The notes under the pieces were generated by a model that saw only the letters and a program-made list of their open reading frames with translations, searched no databases and had not been told where the DNA came from. The position numbers and the translations under genes were made by a program. Positions 49,445 to 61,906 of a stretch of DNA of 64,000 nt are shown piece after piece. Location: positions 124,001 through 188,000 of the forward strand of contig NW_026251399.1 of NCBI RefSeq assembly GCF_025118155.1. The letters are read 5' to 3'. Every line of letters begins with the position of its first letter. The first letter of the stretch is position 1. Source of the DNA: Cokeromyces recurvatus (taxonomy: Eukaryota > Mucoromycota > Mucoromycetes > Mucorales > Mucoraceae).

Positions 49445-50889
49445 ATGAGTGCCAATCCTGCTGAAACTCCAAAGGCTACTGAGCCAGTCAACGATGTTTC
49501 CAACAGCGATGTTCAAATGAAGTACAAGGATGCTGGTAGAATTGCCGATGGTAATGATCTTGATTTATAAATTAAAATAAGGCACAAAGTCTTCTCTTCC
49601 CCCCTTTTTTTTATTTTGATACGCGTTTTAGTTTCATTTATTAACTCAAATGAATAGATGTTCTCGACAAGGTCATTAAGCTTTGTGTTGTTGATGCCAA
49701 GATTATTGACATTTGTATCGAAGGTGATAGACTTATTACCGAAGCTACCAGCAAAATCTATACCAAGCAAGGAAAGAACAAGATCTCCAAGGGTAAAAAA
49801 AAAAAAAAAAAAATGTGGCTGAGTAGGAAAAAAATAATGCTAACATGATTTAATAGGTATTGGTTTCCCTACTTCTATCTCTGTCAACAATTGTGTTGCT
49901 CATTTTTCTCCTCTTCCTTCTGATCCCGAGGCTGTTGTTACTTTGAAGGAAGGCGATGTTGCTAAAATGTAATTATTTTGTGTGAATAGATATGAGATCA
50001 GAGATATTAACTTTTTTTTTGTGTATTTATTTTAGTCAATTGGGTGTTCAATTTGATGGATTCTGTTCTACTGTTGCCACTACTATTGTTGTTGGTGCTA
50101 AGGGTCCCGTTACTGGTACTAAGGCTGATGCTATTAAGGCTGCTCAAACTGCTTTGGAAGCTACTATTCGTATGCTCCGTCCTGGTAATAAGGTAATTAC
50201 TTGAAGATAGGAGTTTTTTTTTTTTTTTTTATTTAAATGATATTTAATTGTATTACTTTGAATAGAACATGGATGTTACCAAGACTGTTGATAAGATTGC
50301 TGAAGCTTATAACGTCAAGCCTGTCGAAGGTATGTTGTCTCACAACCAACTTAAGGACAAGACCGATGGTGAAAAGCAAATTATCTTGAACCCCACTGAA
50401 GCTCATCTTCGTGACTTTAAGCGCGTTGAATTTGGTGTCAATGAAGTTTATGCTATTGATATCCTTGTTTCTACTGGTGAAGGTAAGGTTCGTCCCTTGA
50501 AGACTCGTACTACTGTCTACAAGAAGACTGGTGTTCGTTACCAATTGAAGATGGCCACCTCTCGTGCTGTCCTCTCTGAAATCCAAAATAAGGCTGGTGC
50601 CTTCCCTTTCAATCTTCGTAGTCTCGAAGATGAACGTAAGGCTCGTATGGGTATTGTTGAAGCTGCCAAGCATCAAACTGTTTTGCCCTACGATGTTATG
50701 TATGAACGTGATGAAGCTGTCGTTGCTCAATACTTGGCTACTGTCATGGTCACCAAGAAGGGTAACACTTTGCTTACTCATCCTCGTTTTGATGCTGTTG
50801 AAGTCCAAACTGATAAGTCTGTTAAGGATGAAGAAATTGTTCAACTTCTTGCTACTTCTTATGAACCTGTTAAGAAAGCCAAGAAATAA
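49445..50889 (+). CDS. PA2G4/EBP1-like protein (M24 aminopeptidase fold)
   Basis: Five exons (49445-49550, 49658-49792, 49857-49968, 50036-50192, 50266-50889), 377 aa. It matches the proliferation-associated 2G4 / S. pombe Cdb4 group: [56 protein letters not shown], and a C-terminal part with [18 protein letters not shown] and a basic KKAKK end. These proteins have the methionine-aminopeptidase pita-bread fold but lack the metal ligands; they bind ribosomes near the exit tunnel and RNA. The second expected metal Asp position (IDxxxxxDG...) reads Gln/Cys-containing sequence here, consistent with no catalysis. Codons in the last exon are strongly biased, as for ribosome-related genes. Confidence 0.9.
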
Positions 50890-51131
50890 ATCATTTATAA
50901 ATAGTATTTCCCTTCCTCTCCCCTTCTTTGTTTGTAGTAGATTAATCTTCAATAAAAAAGAAAACAATTTGTTTTTTGTTTTTTTTATATGTATACGAAT
51001 ATATTATTATAATATGCAGATGGTATATAGTTTAGTTATTCTTTATATTTATGTGAAAAGTTCAATAAAGACCTAAAACCATATATAGAAGTTAATAGGC
51101 AATGCATAAAGCTTGTATACATTTTAGCTGC

Positions 51132-52426
51132 TTACATCTTTGAACCATGGTTAAATTTAGATAAAAATGCTTCTTCTAATGCTGATTGTGTAACTGATGA
51201 ATCTAGTTCGTAATATTATTATATGTGTATACACTTTTTAAATTCTAGAAAAAAAAAAGAAAAAGAAAAAGAAGCGTATTTACCTGATAAATCACTAAAT
51301 GAAGAGCCTATTGAATTCAATGCACTCTCATTACTTGAACTACTGGGAGCAGTAGTAGTACGATGATGGCTAGTAGTAATAGCTATAACAGGTGACTGAG
51401 GTTGTGTGTTTGGGGCAGTATAGTTACCTTTTTTAGAGTGTATTGAAGATGATGATAGATTATCATCCAAAGTATTATATTTCTTCAAATTTTGTATAGA
51501 TAAGGATAATTGTTGACGACTGCTTATCAAGCTACTATTATTGGAAATATAACTATTATGCGGAAGGAATGCAGGTTCTTCTACTTGTAATCTCATTCTT
51601 TGAAAATGATTACTAAATACTTCTTCTTCAAGTGGTGAAGAAGGTGTTGATGTTTCATTATTCGTTATACTGTCACTCTCTTCCTCAGTACTATTGTCAT
51701 TTAGATAAGCAGTAGGATGAGGCTGGCTCGATGAGTTGCTTTTATATAAGCTATTATTAAGAGACGATCTATCTAACTTTTCGTCGTTTAAAGCTATACG
51801 AGAAGAATTATTGGATCGATTATCTAATAAAGTCTTTTGTGTTATTGTTTCTTGTGATATATTATTACTACTTATTTGCTCAGATTGCTGCTGTAATGAG
51901 TTTGAATATCTTATAGAAGCTATACATATAAAGTATTAATAAACATGTATATACATATTGTTTTCATTTAATTTACTTGGTCTAGATTTTGAAGGAATGG
52001 GGCTCTTTGTATTCGTTCTATTGACACTAGCGCTTGCTCCCTTTTGTCGAAGTTGTTGGTGAATACCACGAAGTTGAGTTTCATAAATAAATGCTGCATG
52101 ACGAACAATAAAGGAAGTCGGCACTCCTAATTGTTCTGCAATAACATTCCCTATTCATAAATATATATATATATATATTAATATTTTTGTTACATGGCAT
52201 TTACATGCTATTACAATCTGTGTTTTTTTGACTCATGTATTGCCATAATTTATGCTCCATCTCTTCGGTCCAAACAATCTACACATGTTTACATATAAAA
52301 GGATTAACAAAACTAATAAAATTACAAGGGAAATCGAATACTTACTGAAGGAGGCTCTATAAACTGATCAGGACGTTTAAAAGGAAGTCTAATAACTACA
52401 TGGTAAATGTCCTTTTCGGGATCCAT
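51132..52426 (-). CDS. ATG29: Autophagy-related protein 29
   Basis: Five exons on minus (52426-52346, 52278-52215, 52150-51977, 51919-51284, 51202-51132), 341 aa. The conserved N-terminal domain reads YHVVIRLPFKRPDQFIEPP, then VWTEEMEHKLWQYMS, DWNVIAEQLGVP, and RHAAFIYETQLRGIHQQLR, the pattern of fungal Atg29, a scaffold subunit (with Atg17 and Atg31) of the Atg1 kinase complex at the phagophore assembly site. The middle is a long Ser/Asn/Gln-rich disordered region. The last exon restores the family's C-terminal motif SDLSDSSVTQSALEEAFLSK followed by FNHGSKM and stop; it would be missed if reading stopped at 51219. Atg29 is fungus-specific. Confidence 0.92.
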
Positions 52427-52524
52427 CTCTAATAATTTTCAAGGAAAAAAAAAGAAAGCTAAGGGAATTTTTTTTTTAAAGTAATAGCATAAATGTCCCG
52501 TGACAGTACATACATATAAATGAT

Positions 52525-52556
<32 letters not shown>

Positions 52557-53910
52557 TGACGGAAACAGTTTTTGGTTTACGTAAAGCCAATCAATAACTC
52601 CCCTTTTGCATACTGTTTTGACAGTGGTAGTAGTAGCACCTCTATTCAAGAAAAACGTTATTCCAGCAGTTATCTCCTGTTTAAATTTCTTAAAATTTTG
52701 TCTAATATGCATATTAAGTTCTGCCTCATTGAATATAAATTCAATTACTATTACAATTGATTCCTTTATCGTCAATCTGCTCTCTTTGTTAAGTCAAAGT
52801 ATCTTCAAATATTCTTGTATTATAGCTTTGTTTAACTTCTTAAGGGTAATACATGTATACTGAAAGAGATACTTACAGAAACTCTTGGGTTTTATATCTA
52901 GGAAGGCTGAACATGATATGTCCCTTATCTCTTATAACTCAGTAGAAGCTGCTGTATTAAAATAGTTATAAAGAAGAAAGTCTATGCTATGTGTTCTTCT
53001 TGAATCTTACTTATTGGTATCTCTCAAATGTGACAAAATTGTAGTGCATCATAAATACTTTTCTATACATCATCCTTGTTTAATTTGACACTATCCTGAG
53101 CTGTTCTCACAATAATACTTACTGTTAATCTCGCTGATCTTGTAGATATCCCTTGCTCTATAATAGGGTTAACTAATTTTTTTTATCTATATAAAAGAAC
53201 AGTAGTATAATACGTACTCCTAGCCTTTTTTAGTAGGCGAAGTTTTAACGATCGACGTCGACTTACTCTTTATTTGTTGAATTATTATTGTTATTGACTC
53301 ATGCTATGTAATTATGGTTATTTATTACAAAGTTTTACAAAGATCTTTAAAATATACAGTTCAAATTCATGAGTCTCTTTAAGTCTGATTCAGCTTATAT
53401 ATATATATATTTCTTTGCATTTAGTTGCTACTCATGTCATTCTAAAGTAATAGTTTTGTAAAAAAAATTCTTCCCGACGTTGCTCTTCTATCTCCTTTGA
53501 ATTGCATTTAAGAGTTTTATCAATAATGTTGAAACAGTACACATATTCAGAAGGTATATCTTGATTACACATTTTTATTTATTTTTGGAAACTTAAGGAG
53601 AAAGTACACAAGATAAAAAATAGTAATAATGTACAAAAAAAAAGGCAAATCAAATAAAGCAGAGAGTTAAAAGAGCATTTTTATAGCATGCTGTATAATG
53701 TTAAACAATTATCATTTTTGACAGCTGAAATCACTTAAAAGGAACCAATAAAAAATAAGAATGTTTTTGAAACGTGTTTCTAACTTAAATGATTACAAAC
53801 CATTAAAAATAAAAAAAAAGGTGCGGGGTGAAATGACATGAAGTGAAACCTAAAAGTCAAAAAAAAATAAAAAAAAAAAATAATTCTAGGATCCACATAA
53901 ATTAAATATA

Positions 53911-53941
<31 letters not shown>

Positions 53942-53989
53942 ATTTATTTCATTTCATTTCTTTTTTATTTGTTTTATAATAATATATCA
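52427..53989. other. 1.6 kb intergenic region between divergent ATG29 and CIT1
   Basis: T run at about 52530-52557; a coding-like but broken frame on minus at 52524-52866 (see findings); T run of about 24 nt at 53918-53941 before CIT1. No gene accepted. Confidence 0.5.
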
Positions 53990-55679
53990 ATGATTCGTTC
54001 ATTAACAAAGGTATACTGAAATTTTATATGCAGCAGAAAGGTCAAAAATAATCATATATCCGTGTAACGCTAGTTAACTACATGTCAAACGTCTCGCCTT
54101 ATTATCCCTACGTTGACAGTAAGTGCCACTCGAGCATATTCAACTAAAGTTAAGGTATGTATAGATTTTAATATAGTTAAGTAAATACATCAACAAATAA
54201 TTTATTCTGAGATAGAGTTTGAAAGAACGTTTAGCTGAAATTATTCCTGAAAAACAAGCTGAAGTCAAGGCTTTTAAAAAGGAATATGGTTCAAAAACAC
54301 TCGGTGACGTCACACTCGATCAAGTTTATGGCGGTATGCGTGGTATCAAGGGCCTTGTTTGGGAAGGATCTGTTCTTGATGCCGAGGAAGGTATCCGTTT
54401 TCGTGGTTTAACTATTCCTGAATGTCAAAAGACTCTACCCAAAGCTCAGGATGGAGGAGAACCTCTTCCTGAGGGTTTGTTTTGGTTATTGGTTACGGGA
54501 GAAATACCTACAAAGGAACAAGTAGACCAACTCTCCGCTGAATGGGCTGCACGCTCCGCCATTCCTGAATTTGTTGAAGAAATTATTGATCATTGTCCCA
54601 AGACACTTCATCCCATGTCACAATTTTCTATCGCTGTCAACGCTTTACAACACGATTCTCAATTTGCAAAAGCTTATTCTAAGGGTATTCATAAGTCGCA
54701 ATATTGGGAATTTACCTTTGAGGATACTATGGACTTGATTGCTAAATTACCTAATGTTGCTGCTCGTATTTATCGTAACGTCTATAAGGATGGTAAATTA
54801 CCAGCTATTGACAATAATAAGGATTATTCTTATAATTTTGCAAAGTTATTGGGTTATGAGGATAATAAGGATTTTGTTGAATTATTACGTTTATATTTAA
54901 CTATTCATTCTGACCATGAGGGTGGTAATGTCTCTGCTCATACGTAAGTTTATTATTCTGTTATTTAATATTTATTTAGAGTCTTTATTGTTATATTTGT
55001 TTACCAATTTTTTTTTCAAAAAAAAAAAAAAAAAAAAAAATAGAACGCACTTAGTGGGTTCTGCATTATCGGATCCTTATCTTTCCTTAGCTGCTGGCTT
55101 GAATGGATTAGCAGGTCCTCTCCATGGATTAGCTAATCAGGAAGTGCTTCGTTGGACTTTGAAATTGAAAGACACTATTGGTATTGATGCTAGTGAGGAA
55201 CAAATAAAGAAATATCTTTGGGATACTTTAAATGGAGGACAAGTTATTCCCGGTTATGGTCATGCAGTTTTGAGAAAGACAGATCCTCGTTATATGGCCC
55301 AACGTGAATTTGCATTGAAGCATCTACCTGATGATCCTCTCTTTGGCTTGGTATCCAAGCTATATCATATTATTGTTAAGTATAATTATTTCCTTACATA
55401 AAACAATATTTATTAATATTTGTTATTTAAATATAGCCTGGTGTTTTGACAGAGCACGGTAAGACCAAGAACCCATGGCCTAATGTTGATGCTCATTCTG
55501 GTGTTCTTCTTCAATATTATGGCTTAACGGAGCAAGATTATTATACAGTTCTATTTGGTGTATCGCGTGCACTTGGTGTTACTGCCCAATTGATTTGGGA
55601 TCGTGCTTTACTGTTACCTATTGAAAGACCAAAGAGTTTCAGCAGTGAGCATTTAATGAAAATGTTCGGTGCCAAATAA
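53990..55679 (+). CDS. CIT1: Citrate synthase, mitochondrial
   Basis: Five exons (53990-54010, 54074-54154, 54216-54943, 55044-55374, 55437-55679), 467 aa. It condenses acetyl-CoA and oxaloacetate. A mitochondrial leader rich in Arg/Ser/Thr is split over exons 1 and 2 (MIRSLTK, then [13 protein letters not shown] ... [10 protein letters not shown]); the exon 2 start is fixed because it alone keeps the frame. Catalytic residues: His in IHSDHEGGN (about 266), His in [15 protein letters not shown] (about 346), Asp in NVDAHSG (about 405). [14 protein letters not shown] and [11 protein letters not shown] are family hallmarks. The exon 4 donor is GTTAAG, a weak site, but the only one joining in frame to PGVLTEHG. 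The C-terminus AK has no PTS1-like SKL, so the mitochondrial form is favoured over the peroxisomal one. Confidence 0.95.
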
Positions 55680-55947
55680 AATAAAATAAAGTAAAATAAA
55701 TGTATAAAATAAAAATAATAAAATAAAATAAAATGTATTACTAAAAAGTAAGTGTTTATTTATGCATTATATATTTATTCATCAATATTTAATAATCATT
55801 CATTAAATATACTATCCATCTTGTTTTTTTTTTAAAATAGAAATGAACTATTTAAGTTCTATACAACTAGTTTTTTATTTTTATTTTTATTTTATTTTTT
55901 ATTTTTTATTTTCTTGTTATCTTCTAGTTTTATCTCTCTAATGTAAA

Positions 55948-56472
55948 ATGAATTTTCTTCCTTCTATTAATCAATTGAACAAAGAAACTCCTGAAGAGTT
56001 TATAAAGGTTGTTAACATTCTCTTTGAGGCTGCTCCTCCTTTAACAAAGCGCCTTTTGGCTATTCGTCCTTTCACGTCCTATACTGAACTTATTAATTCT
56101 ACTGAAAAGATATGCCTTAGTAATGAGCTTGATCTAGAAGAAAGACTAGAAGTCATAAATGCCCATCCTCGTATTGGTGCCTCTAAAGCTAATCTATCTG
56201 CCTGTTCACTTAGAGAACAAGGTTATACTGACACTTTACAAACTAAAGAAGACAAAACAATAAATATAGAACTGGCCAAACTAAATCAACAGTATGAGAA
56301 ACAATATGGGTTTAAGTTTATTATCTTTGTTAATGGGCGTTCTCGTCAACAAATTATTCCTATCATCAAAGAACGTATAAAAGATAGTAATCGCGAAAGG
56401 GAATTATATACAGCTATAATTGATATGATGCTAATAGCAAAGGATCGATTAAAAAAAAGCAACCGAAACTAA
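55948..56472 (+). CDS. OHCU decarboxylase (uric acid degradation)
   Basis: Intronless, 174 aa. 2-oxo-4-hydroxy-4-carboxy-5-ureidoimidazoline decarboxylase produces (S)-allantoin, the last step of urate oxidation. Family motifs: PSINQLNKETPEEFIKVVNILFE at the N-terminus (helical), VINAHPRIGASKANLSACSLREQ (catalytic His region; the usual form is AHPdlg/RIG...LSa.SxxEQ), LNQQYEKQYGFKFIIFVNGRSRQQI (FGF.FI.cv.GRs signature), and an Arg/Glu-rich C-terminus. Length is typical of the single-domain enzyme. The C-terminus (SNRN) lacks a clear peroxisomal SKL signal. No other urate genes lie nearby. Confidence 0.9.
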   Translation: MNFLPSINQLNKETPEEFIKVVNILFEAAPPLTKRLLAIRPFTSYTELINSTEKICLSNELDLEERLEVINAHPRIGASKANLSACSLREQGYTDTLQTKEDKTINIELAKLNQQYEKQYGFKFIIFVNGRSRQQIIPIIKERIKDSNRERELYTAIIDMMLIAKDRLKKSNRN

Positions 56473-57040
56473 AGTCTAATAATAAAAATAATATTAATAG
56501 TTGATACACATGATATAGTACTTTGACACTAGTCGTTAGCATTAATAATGCTTAAGCTATTATAAAGCTTTATTTATTTATTTAGTTATTGTCTAAACAC
56601 CCTAACAAGTAAATTAATTTTAAATATGTGATGCATCTAAGTATTCATAAGCGTTCTTTATTTGCTTCTACATACTTTTTTTTTTTGTAATGAAAATACA
56701 AAATAAACATAATAGATGTAAATGGATGTATGTTTTGTAGATAAAAACATTTTATTTACTTTTGCTTGAAGATTATGCTCTTTACATAAATAAGATATGA
56801 CAAAAAAAAGGTAGAAAACGCTTAGGAGTGTCTTAAGAAAACAAAGAATTGCAAACTCAAAACACGAACAGCTGTATATGATACTAATTTTATAGATGGG
56901 GATATGATAAAATAAAACAGATGATATTAGTTTTAAAAATACTGATGTAGATGCATTTTTATATATATATATATGTATAGAAGAATAAAAAAAAAAGGGA
57001 TATAAATGCTATTCTATCAGTATGTATTATATGCTTTATT
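56473..57040. other. Convergent intergenic region
   Basis: AT-rich, no gene or notable repeat seen. Confidence 0.6.
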
Positions 57041-58232
57041 TTAATGAGGAGAAGTAGCAGCAGAGGCTAAGCCAATTCTTGTGGCTCTTTTATACATTAG
57101 CCTTTCGGTACGATATTGTTCATAGTATCTTTCTACAGTATCTAACTGTAAATATTGCCTATGTGATGATAGTAAAATATGTTTAAGCTTAATAAAGTCA
57201 CTAAATTTATCATTTAAACAATCAATAATGCCCCATCCAAAATCACGACCTAGTTTAATCTGAGGATTATGGGTATCGATAGGGTTGCCTGTCTCTGGAT
57301 CATCTTCATAGGCAATAAATGTAAACGGAACAATACGAAGATAATCCAATATTGATTTTGTCTCGTTATCCTCTTTTTCATAATTGAATCCAGAAAGAAA
57401 TTGATCTAGAGATGTTTCTCGTTCATTTGTCTTTACTTTTTTGTTTAGTTCGTTGTCGTTGTCGTTGTCGTAGTCGTCATCTTCTTCTTCTTCAGGCATA
57501 CCATAAATAGGGATTTTATGAGTTGTATAGATATCTCTCATTATCGAAGGCTTTAATCGATTTCGTTGCGCTAGAGTTAAATTATCCGCTTTACCAATAA
57601 CAGGAATTATGTTCACACGCTTTGAAAGTTTTCTTAGAATACGAATGTCATATTCATTTAATTCTGTCTTTTTTGGATCGATAAAATAAAGACAGCAGTG
57701 AACTTGAGTATCTACTGCCTTTGGATTACGTTTTACTTTAGACTCCTATAGTGTGACAAAAATATAAGTAATAAATAATGTTTGACAAAAAAAAAAAAAA
57801 AAAAAAATTAACATGTACCTCTGCCAAAGTCAAATCAAACTGATGTTCAATATATTTAATGATATCATGAAGTTGTTTATCTACTAAATATTCGGCACTA
57901 AAACCAGGTGTATCGATAAGAGTTAACATGATACGTTCTTTTTTATGATGAATAGCATCTATGTTTATAATTTCTTTAGAAATAGTATAAGGCTGTAAAG
58001 TCTTTTCAATTGGTCCCTGTGGCTGTTCATGAAAGATAATAGAGGAATTTTCGCTCATAAATGAATCACGACGTTTCATATTTTTTGTCGATACTATCTC
58101 GTCTTCTAGTTGTTGTTCAAGTGAAAGAGTTTCGAGTAAAGTTCGTATAAATGATGTTTTCCCTACACCAGAAAAGCCTACTACCATAATGTTAAAATAT
58201 GTTATTTGATTCTTTCGAGGTCGAGGTGACAT
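57041..58232 (-). CDS. Septin-like GTPase, divergent
   Basis: Two exons on minus (58232-57819, 57745-57041), 372 aa. The start is the ATG giving MSPRPRKNQITYFNIMVVGFSGVGKTSF. P-loop GFSGVGKTS (about 19), switch II DTPGF (about 107), and GKADNLT (about 189) in place of the usual AKADTLT. The septin unique element is recognisable near the C-terminus: FGWGIIDCLNDKFSDFIKLKHIL, then LDTVERYYEQYRTERL. Septins form membrane-associated filaments at septa and tips. Differences from core septins: an insertion of about 50 residues after the P-loop region (RRDSFMSENSS...), an Asp/Glu-rich insertion (EEEEDDDYDNDNDNE) after G4, and no C-terminal coiled coil. It is therefore probably a lineage-specific septin paralogue rather than a CDC3/10/11/12 orthologue. 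Confidence 0.85.
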
Positions 58233-58766
58233 CCTTAAAATTATAAATGGTCTATACACATATAAGGAAGAGGAGAAAAAGGAAAAGAAAGAAAGAAAGA
58301 AAAAAAAATGAGTCTATACTTTTAACAAGGTAATTATAACAAGAAAACTGGATTTTTACTTTTTGTGTAGCATTAAATATTACTTATTAATTTTACACAA
58401 AGCCTCTTTCTTTTCTCTCTGTTTGCTTATATAGTATGATGTATTTGTTATAAAATCATCTTCTTATTCTCTAAAATAATACATATACGCATATTACATA
58501 TATATTACATGTATATCAGATCGTGATAATAGTATATTTTTCGTTTTTATCACTCTTATATTTAACAGGTATCACAAAATTTAATATACAGTAAATATAA
58601 ATTATTTAATATATGATTAGGATGCTATAGTATATATATATGTGGTAAATATGAATAAATATAATAAATTTCATACATATTGTATGTGAGTATGTAATTT
58701 GTCAGCTGTAGTATGTATGTATAAGTATATAATAATAACAATAATTTTTTTTTGTTCCTTTTTGCA
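58233..58766. other. Intergenic region between septin and cyclin genes
   Basis: Head-to-tail spacing on minus. AT-rich with TA repeats near 58630; presumably the septin promoter and cyclin 3' end. Confidence 0.55.
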
Positions 58767-59879
58767 TTATAAGTTCATGTATGTGGAGGAAGGAAGAGTA
58801 GATGCTTGATAATATATAGGAGAAGAAGATGGAGGAGGAGTTGGTATACCACCTAAAGAAGCTGAATAATAATACATATTATTGCTACTATTACTAGGTA
58901 TAAAAGGTGGTGCATAAATAGAAGACGATAGTCCGTAGTCCTCTTTATCTTCTGTATGTTGTCTTGATTGCTTCTGAATTGAGCTGTTATAGTTTGGTTT
59001 CCAATATCCTTGGTGTAAATTTATGCTTGAACGAGAATGCTTTGGTTGCCCATAATACTGTTGATATTCTTTTAAACTATTTGTACTCGTCATACGTCGT
59101 ACTTGCTGCTGATGATCATTGCTTTTTTGTTGTTGATAGTAATATTGCTGCTGGTAGGGCTGATCAAGAGACATGCGCTGAGTAGAATCACATATTTTAT
59201 CTACATCAATCCTTGCTTGATCAAATGAACTTGATCGCTGATGTCGAAATGAAGCAGGCTTTCTCATCTTTTGTGTCATATAACCAACTTTAAGCAACTG
59301 GTCACCATATTTTTGTAATTCACTAACAGGTACAGTTAAGTTGTAGCTATTTAATTTAAGAAATTCTAATTCAAGATTATTTAATTCTGCTACTGACAAT
59401 CCGCCCACCTGTAAACAGCAAGAAACAATAAGAAAAAAAAAAATGAGTTGTCATCATCATTATTCTGATTTTATACATACTTTAGCATATCTTGTATTGG
59501 TATAAAACACGTCACTAAAGAATTTCGAGGCAACCATAACTCCAGCAATAATCAGTCGATGAATATTAAAGGAATCAATCATAAATGGTTTCCCAGTAAT
59601 GGCCAGGGAATTCTTTGACATGCGATCAAAATAAACCAATAGGCTTAAAAAACATTCATTTGCACATGGACAATATTTTAGTATTCTACTTAAATAAGAA
59701 TGAATATCAATAGAAGGTACTAATCTAGCGTGAAAACGGGTATAAATAGGCTGTAAGGAGCGACATTGCTGTTTATTTAAAATATCATTAGCTATAGTCA
59801 TTCGTTCAAGTAAAGATGCGAGTAATTTTATTGTATCAATCGTCGGATATTTAGCTAAATCAAATGTAATAGACAGCAT
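58767..59879 (-). CDS. Pho80/Pcl-type cyclin (partner of Pho85-like kinase)
   Basis: Two exons on minus (59879-59481, 59408-58767), 346 aa. The cyclin box (about 1-170) matches the PHO80-like family: LLASLLERMTIANDI, TRFHARLVPSIDIHSYLSRIL, CFLSLLVYFDRMSK, FNIHRLIIAGVMVASKFFSDVFYTNTRYAKVGG, LNNLELEFLKLNSYNL. These cyclins activate Pho85/CDK5-type kinases in phosphate signalling, glycogen and polarity control. The C-terminal half is disordered, with poly-Gln/Tyr (YQQQYYYQQQ) and Ser/Pro-rich stretches. Which subgroup (Pho80, Pcl6/7 or Pcl8/10) cannot be told by eye. Confidence 0.9.
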
Positions 59880-60063
59880 TCTTAAATGAAATACTATTTC
59901 TTTTTCTTTATGATATAAAGAAGAGAAAAAAAAAGTAATATTTATTTTCTCCTTTAAAGTTTTGCAGAATTATTTATTATTATAGTGTTCATCCCCCTTC
60001 CTTATATATATATTTATATACAAAGGTCATACAACACGTGACTTAAAATCTAAGTTATTTTAG

Positions 60064-61906
60064 TCAGGATAAATTATGAATATATTCAATTAAAGATCTT
60101 GTGGGGCGACCTATATATCGTGAGATTAATAGAATGAACATTGATTACGTAAGATAATACACCTTACCACTCATTCCCTTAATATGATATCCATCAGTGC
60201 TTTGACTATCCATAACACCAGCAATATCAATATGTGCCCATGGAGTTGAATTATTTTCTTCACTAACAAATTCCTTTAAAAAGGCAGCAGCAGAACATGC
60301 ACCACCTGATCTACCTTTACCAAGGTTATTCAGGTCTGCCACAGTTGATTCTTGCATTTCTTTCAAATAACCGTCACTAAGGGGCATTCTCCAAAAAGGA
60401 TCTGCAGTTGCTCTTCCTGCTTTCTCTAGACTGTGCCAAAGTTTATCTGAATTAGTAAATACACCAGCATAAACATCACCCAGGGCAACATCAATAGCGC
60501 CTGTTAAAGTAGCAAGATCAATCAGAGATTTAGGTGAATATTTAGAACTAAGATAATATAATGCATCGGCCTAAAAATAACAAATTAATATATATAAATA
60601 TATATGTGTGTGTATTCGTTACCAAAACTAATCTTCCTTCAGCATCTGTATCAATAATTTCAATCGATTTTCCATTCATGGCTTTTATAACATCACCTGG
60701 CTTAGTAGCTGTACCTGAAGGTAAATTTTCACATAATGGAATAGCAGCAACTATATTAATTGGTAATTGTAGCTTGCAAATACCATAAAGAGCTCCTACT
60801 ACAGTAGCAGCACCTCCCATGTCTCCTTTCATTAAGGCCATATTGTTAGAAGGCTTTAATGAAATACCACCACTATAATACCAGCATTAATGATACTTAT
60901 CATGTATAGACCAGAGGTATACTTACGCATCAAAAGTAATACCCTTGCCTACAAAACCATGAGGTTTTTCATCTTTTTTGCCTCCCTTATAATGAATTTC
61001 TAAAAATCTCAAAGGCTCAAGACTATATATTATTAGCAAAACAAATTTTATATTATCCCTATCTTATTTTTTTTTTTACCTTCCTTTAGCAACAGATAAG
61101 AATGCGTTCATCTTTTGTCTAGCAACCCATTCTTCATCTCTCACAAGTACTTCAACATTTTCCAAACCTGCCAATAAATAAGCAACTTCTTCTGAAAATA
61201 ATTTTGGTGTCATTAAATTAGCAGGTGTTGTCATTAACATACGAGCTACATTTTGAGAAGCACCATAGATTCGGCCAGTTTCCCAACTCAAGTGGTCCTC
61301 GGAAGACTGAGTCTGTTTCGAAAAGGGGCCTACTATCATGTCCACTTGATCTTCTTTTTTAGATTTTAATTTATTGAATGAGAACTGTCCTAATACAGAG
61401 CCTTCTCCTGCTCCATGCGCACTTAGGGAAATATCAACACCAATATGTTTGGCACCCTGAGGCTTTAAAGCATGTAAACCGAGTGCAGTCTATTATTCCC
61501 CCAATATAAATATACATATACATTATTTTTTTTTTAAGATAAATATTGAATAACAATTTGAGCTTACAGCACGACGAGCAGCTTCTTTTTCATCTCTAGT
61601 ATTTGTCTGAGATCCGACAGAAACAACTGCTACTTGTTTAATACCACCAACATTGTAAAGTGTTCGAACATCGCCCGCTTTTTTAAAATTAGAGAGTTTA
61701 AGTTGGTCTTCAATGAGATGCTTGGTTTGTTGAGAAATGTCTTGTGTAGCTGTCAAACGAGCAATTCCATCTTTACTTGTATATGCGCCCAAGACAAGTG
61801 CATCATAGCCTTGTGTGTTTGTAAAGAATCGTTTGCTTACTAATCTTTGTTGGTGAAGTGCAAATTGTCTACTTAATACAATCCCTGTCGTTCGTAATTT
61901 AAACAT
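60064..61906 (-). CDS. Leucyl aminopeptidase, M17 family, probably mitochondrial
   Basis: Six exons on minus (61906-61568, 61489-61080, 61022-60927, 60872-60623, 60570-60168, 60110-60064), 514 aa. Di-metal exopeptidase removing N-terminal Leu and other residues. Motifs: ARMLMTTPANLMTP, GFVGKGITFDAGGISLKPS (metal Lys and Asp), GALYGICKL, and IIDTDAEGRLVLADAL (the M17 signature is NTDAEGRL; the first residue is Asp here). Further on are DLATLTGA and WAHIDIAG. The last exon (47 nt) restores the normal ending GMSGRPTRSLIEYIHNLS; without it the protein would end in an intron-derived KVYYLT. The N-terminus (MFKLRTTGIVLSRQFALHQQ ... KRFFTNTQG) is basic, hydroxylated and free of acids, like a mitochondrial presequence. 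Confidence 0.93.

Noticed and set aside
60145..60167. Aminopeptidase stop at 60145
   Set aside because: That end lies in an intron; splicing to 60110 restores the family-typical GRPTRSLIE ending and a stop at 60064.
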